Shown here: positions 61,917 to 64,000 of the stretch, piece after piece
Numbering within the stretch: the first letter of the stretch is position 1
How the letters are laid out: each line of letters opens with the position of its first letter
Source: JANQOZ01 sp045106555
GTDB taxonomy: Bacteria > Pseudomonadota > Gammaproteobacteria > Xanthomonadales > SZUA-38
NCBI GenBank assembly: GCA_045106555.1
Contig: JBGCET010000061.1
Span: 26,080 to 90,079, forward strand
Direction of reading: 5' to 3'
DNA: 64,000 nucleotides
The notes under the pieces: generated by a model
Seen by the model: only the letters and a program-made list of their open reading frames with translations
What the model was told of the DNA's origin: nothing
The model's database searches: none
Position numbers and translations under genes: made by a program

Positions 61917-63761
61917 ATGGGATACCGTTTGACAGGCATTATTTTGGCCACTTTGTGGATCAGCCAAGCTCTGGCGGTTGGCACCAATTTCACCTATCAA
62001 GGTGAGCTACAGGTCGCCAGCGCACCGGCCCAGGGCAGCTACGACTTTGAATTTTCCTTGTTTGATGCGCAAAGCGATGGGGCCGGGGTGGGCCCAACCC
62101 AATCTATCGATGCTGTGGCCGTCAGCAACGGCATATTTACGGTAGACCTGGATTTTGGCATTAATGCGTTTGACGGCACGGAGCGTTGGCTGGAAATCCG
62201 AGTTAAGCTCGCCGCAAACACCTCCTTCGTCACGCTTAGCCCGCGCCAGGGAGTTAGCCCGGCGCCCTACGCTATCCGCTCAGAAACCGCCATGGTGGCC
62301 GATGGTGCATTGCTGGCTGACGCTGCCGACGCCGTTCCTTATCTTGGCGTTACCGGTCGACCGACGGGGTTGGACGACGGTGATGACGATACGCTCAACG
62401 CTCTGTCCTGTAGTACTGACCAAGTTGCATCATTTGACGGCGCTGCCTGGGTCTGTGCAGATCAGACGGGCGATACACTTGAAAGTCTGAGCTGTGCTAA
62501 CGGGCAAATTCCTGTGTTTGATGGCTCTGTCTGGGCCTGCGGGAATCAATCGGCCGACACGCTGGGCAGCTTGAGCTGCACGAATGGACAGATTCCGGTG
62601 TTTGATGGGGCAGCGTGGATCTGTGGCAACCGCACCGTTGATACCCTCAACGCGTTGTCCTGCACGCCGGGTCAAATTGTTGCCTTTGATGGCAACGACT
62701 GGGGCTGCGGCGATGCCCCCACCGACACGCTGGCTCAACTCACCTGCAGTAATGGACAGATCGCGGTGTTTAATGGTGCCGCCTGGGTTTGCGGCGAGAT
62801 TGCCGACGGCAGCCCCAGCGCTGTCTGCGCCCAATCTGACGGCACCCCCGGTATGGTGTTGGACGGTGTTTGCCTGCTGGACTACAGCAACTCGCTCAGC
62901 AGCACCTGGAACACAGCTGCTTCCGCCTGCGCCGCCATTGGCGGCGACCTTTGCACGGCCAGCCAATATGACGGCCTGCGCGCTGAAGGCGCTATCGTTA
63001 CAACGTCCTCTAGCAATAACGACTTCTTCGCATCAGGCAGAGCCGTTTGGAGCAACAACTTTTCTGATAACGACGGCAACGTCAAGTTTGGACTACTTCG
63101 CAGCACTGATGACCCAAGCGTTTCACTGAGCTACAGCTATGGATGCTGTGGCAATGTGCTGCCCGAACCGGCCAGGTCAAACGCCCAGGTGGTTAACGGC
63201 GTGCTGGTGACACAAATTCATACTGCGCAAGACACGGTATGGCGGGCGGCCGCTCGAGCCTGTAGGAGCAAAGGCGCGGACCTGTGCAGCAAATCTCAAT
63301 ATGTCGCGCTCAACGATGCGTCGACCTTTACCGCTGCGGTGCGACGCGCAACCAATGAACTTTCCGACAACGATGGCGACCTCTTCTCCGCGGTCGTCGG
63401 CACCAACGCAGACGACAATGGAGCCCTCGGGCAACAATGGGCCTATAGTTGTTGTTCAACATCCAGACCCGTTGATCGTAGCTGCGCAGGCACGCTGATC
63501 AGCGGAATTTGTGTCCTGGAAATTAACGACGCCGACGACACCAATTTCTTCGATGCCGCTCGCGCATGCACCTCCCAGGGCGCCGATATCTGCAGCAACA
63601 GTCAAATGGAGGTCCTACGAGACTTTGGGCAATTCGCCAGTCAATGCTGGACCGCCAGCGGCGGCGACAACGACTCCTCGCGAGTAGGTGGATTGCTGGG
63701 CACTGAGCCGGATAACGCTAACCCCTTAACAGACCTACGTGGGTATGCCTGTTGCCAGTGA
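61917..63761 (+). CDS. Secreted repeat protein with Cys-rich tandem motifs
   Basis: This 614-residue exported protein begins MGYRLTGIILATLWISQALA. Residues 22-120 form strands with 'TNFTYQGELQVASAPAQGSYDFEFSLFDA' and 'SPRQGVSPAPYAIRS', a pattern of secreted surface domains. Residues 158-297 hold five 28-residue repeats of the type DTL-x-x-LSC-x-x-GQI-x-x-FDG-x-x-W-x-CG with paired cysteines. The remainder has three copies of a lectin-like unit, for example AASACAAIGGDLCTASQYDGL, AARACRSKGADLCSKSQYVAL and AARACTSQGADICSNSQMEVL. No enzyme motif is seen. Adhesion or surface binding is a guess. Confidence 0.7.
   Translation: MGYRLTGIILATLWISQALAVGTNFTYQGELQVASAPAQGSYDFEFSLFDAQSDGAGVGPTQSIDAVAVSNGIFTVDLDFGINAFDGTERWLEIRVKLAANTSFVTLSPRQGVSPAPYAIRSETAMVADGALLADAADAVPYLGVTGRPTGLDDGDDDTLNALSCSTDQVASFDGAAWVCADQTGDTLESLSCANGQIPVFDGSVWACGNQSADTLGSLSCTNGQIPVFDGAAWICGNRTVDTLNALSCTPGQIVAFDGNDWGCGDAPTDTLAQLTCSNGQIAVFNGAAWVCGEIADGSPSAVCAQSDGTPGMVLDGVCLLDYSNSLSSTWNTAASACAAIGGDLCTASQYDGLRAEGAIVTTSSSNNDFFASGRAVWSNNFSDNDGNVKFGLLRSTDDPSVSLSYSYGCCGNVLPEPARSNAQVVNGVLVTQIHTAQDTVWRAAARACRSKGADLCSKSQYVALNDASTFTAAVRRATNELSDNDGDLFSAVVGTNADDNGALGQQWAYSCCSTSRPVDRSCAGTLISGICVLEINDADDTNFFDAARACTSQGADICSNSQMEVLRDFGQFASQCWTASGGDNDSSRVGGLLGTEPDNANPLTDLRGYACCQ
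62388..62807 (+). repeat. Five 84-bp in-frame repeats
   Basis: Five consecutive units of 84 bases encode the 28-residue Cys-pair motif of the secreted protein. Unlike the hvfA and H1-like arrays, units differ at many codons, so this is an older array held by selection on the fold. Confidence 0.85.
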
Positions 63762-63907
63762 AACTGGCCTCACGGCTCGGTAGTTTTTTTGCGGACGGCT
63801 GTTTTGTCATTACACCCAAACTATCGGCCAATAGGCCGGTATCAATCCCGTCGCTGCGGATGAAGCCAATCGGAGAGTTTGCAACAGATCACCGTTGACT
63901 GCGGCGA

Positions 63908-64000
63908 TCATTCATACGCTTTGAGCCAGGCACGAATCTGGGGATGGTGAGCCCGCCAGGCGGCCCAACAGGCTTGCGCCCACTGCGTTACTTTCTCGCC
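63908..64000 (-). CDS. C-terminus of a truncated minus-strand gene
   Basis: Reading the minus strand from the window edge gives 30 codons before a TGA: the peptide reads WAQACWAAWRAHHPQIRAWL around its middle. The tryptophan-, alanine- and arginine-rich helix looks like the end of a real protein, but the family is not recognisable from so little. The remainder lies past 64000. Between this and the secreted repeat gene are 146 bases that contain a weak hairpin (GCCAGT/ACTGGC) and a T run near 63785. Confidence 0.45.
   Translation of the reverse strand, partial: GEKVTQWAQACWAAWRAHHPQIRAWLKAYE

Noticed and set aside
63754..63789. Hairpin GCCAGT-GAA-ACTGGC followed by a T run after the last complete gene
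   Set aside because: The T run lies about 14 bases beyond the hairpin, too far for a standard intrinsic terminator.

Overview
The window looks like a chromosomal segment of a free-living gammaproteobacterium. GC content is fairly high, housekeeping genes are dense (nth, rnt, grxD, argD, purEK, nadC, pgm), and a type IV pilus minor-pilin operon of the Pseudomonas/Xanthomonas kind is present. Several secreted proteins belong to families frequent in marine and soil gammaproteobacteria (DUF1800/DUF1501, DNRLRE, PD40). The order cannot be fixed from the sequence. I saw no rRNA, tRNA, CRISPR array, insertion sequence, integrase or phage gene, so this is native chromosome rather than an island.

Layout. 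1-3236 (minus): fimT-pilV-pilW-pilX-pilY1, with pilY1 cut by the window edge. 3359-4701: rsxE-nth without the rest of the rsx operon. 4880-6990: a three-gene modified-peptide operon (cysteine-repeat precursor, DUF692 iron oxygenase, DUF2063 partner) of the HvfABC/bufferin type. 7102-17652: housekeeping genes plus a MarR regulator. 17687-17775: a predicted small RNA on the minus strand. 17983-22113: an RND efflux pair. 22156-29679: secreted propeller, DNRLRE, DUF1800 and DUF1501 proteins around a divergent promoter region. 29734-36061: a tightly coupled operon of a soluble-adenylyl-cyclase-like protein, a flavin 2-hydroxyacid oxidase and a patatin. 36079-37170: a DUF4124 protein and a lysine/alanine/valine repeat protein resembling histone H1. 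37351-41866: a VOC protein divergent from tetR-sat/cysC-ppa-DHH. 41870-44493: MaoC, a metallo-beta-lactamase-fold hydrolase and a small outer-membrane protein. 44606-51184: a cyanophycin operon (isoaspartyl peptidase, cyanophycinase, cyanophycin synthetase, separate Mur ligase). 51173-54814: pgm, a VOC protein, a methyltransferase and an unknown protein. 54868-58971: an oxidoreductase operon (FAD amine oxidase, cytochrome c, DUF998, DUF1838) divergent from a TetR gene, with clear operators. 59012-64000: a NodU/CmcH carbamoyltransferase and surface or secreted proteins.

How genes work together. In the sulfur operon, ATP sulfurylase releases pyrophosphate that the adjacent pyrophosphatase can remove, and the DHH phosphoesterase could recycle 3'-phosphoadenosine phosphate. 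The cyanophycin operon encodes synthesis, depolymerisation and dipeptide cleavage of one nitrogen store. The HvfABC-type operon probably makes a periplasmic copper-binding peptide.

The strongest candidates for less-described biology are the 11-cysteine modified-peptide precursor with mixed EGKCG/EGSCG motifs, the minus-strand small RNA with a C-rich loop, the sAC-like cyclase operon, the stand-alone Mur ligase of the cyanophycin operon, and the TetR-controlled oxidoreductase operon.
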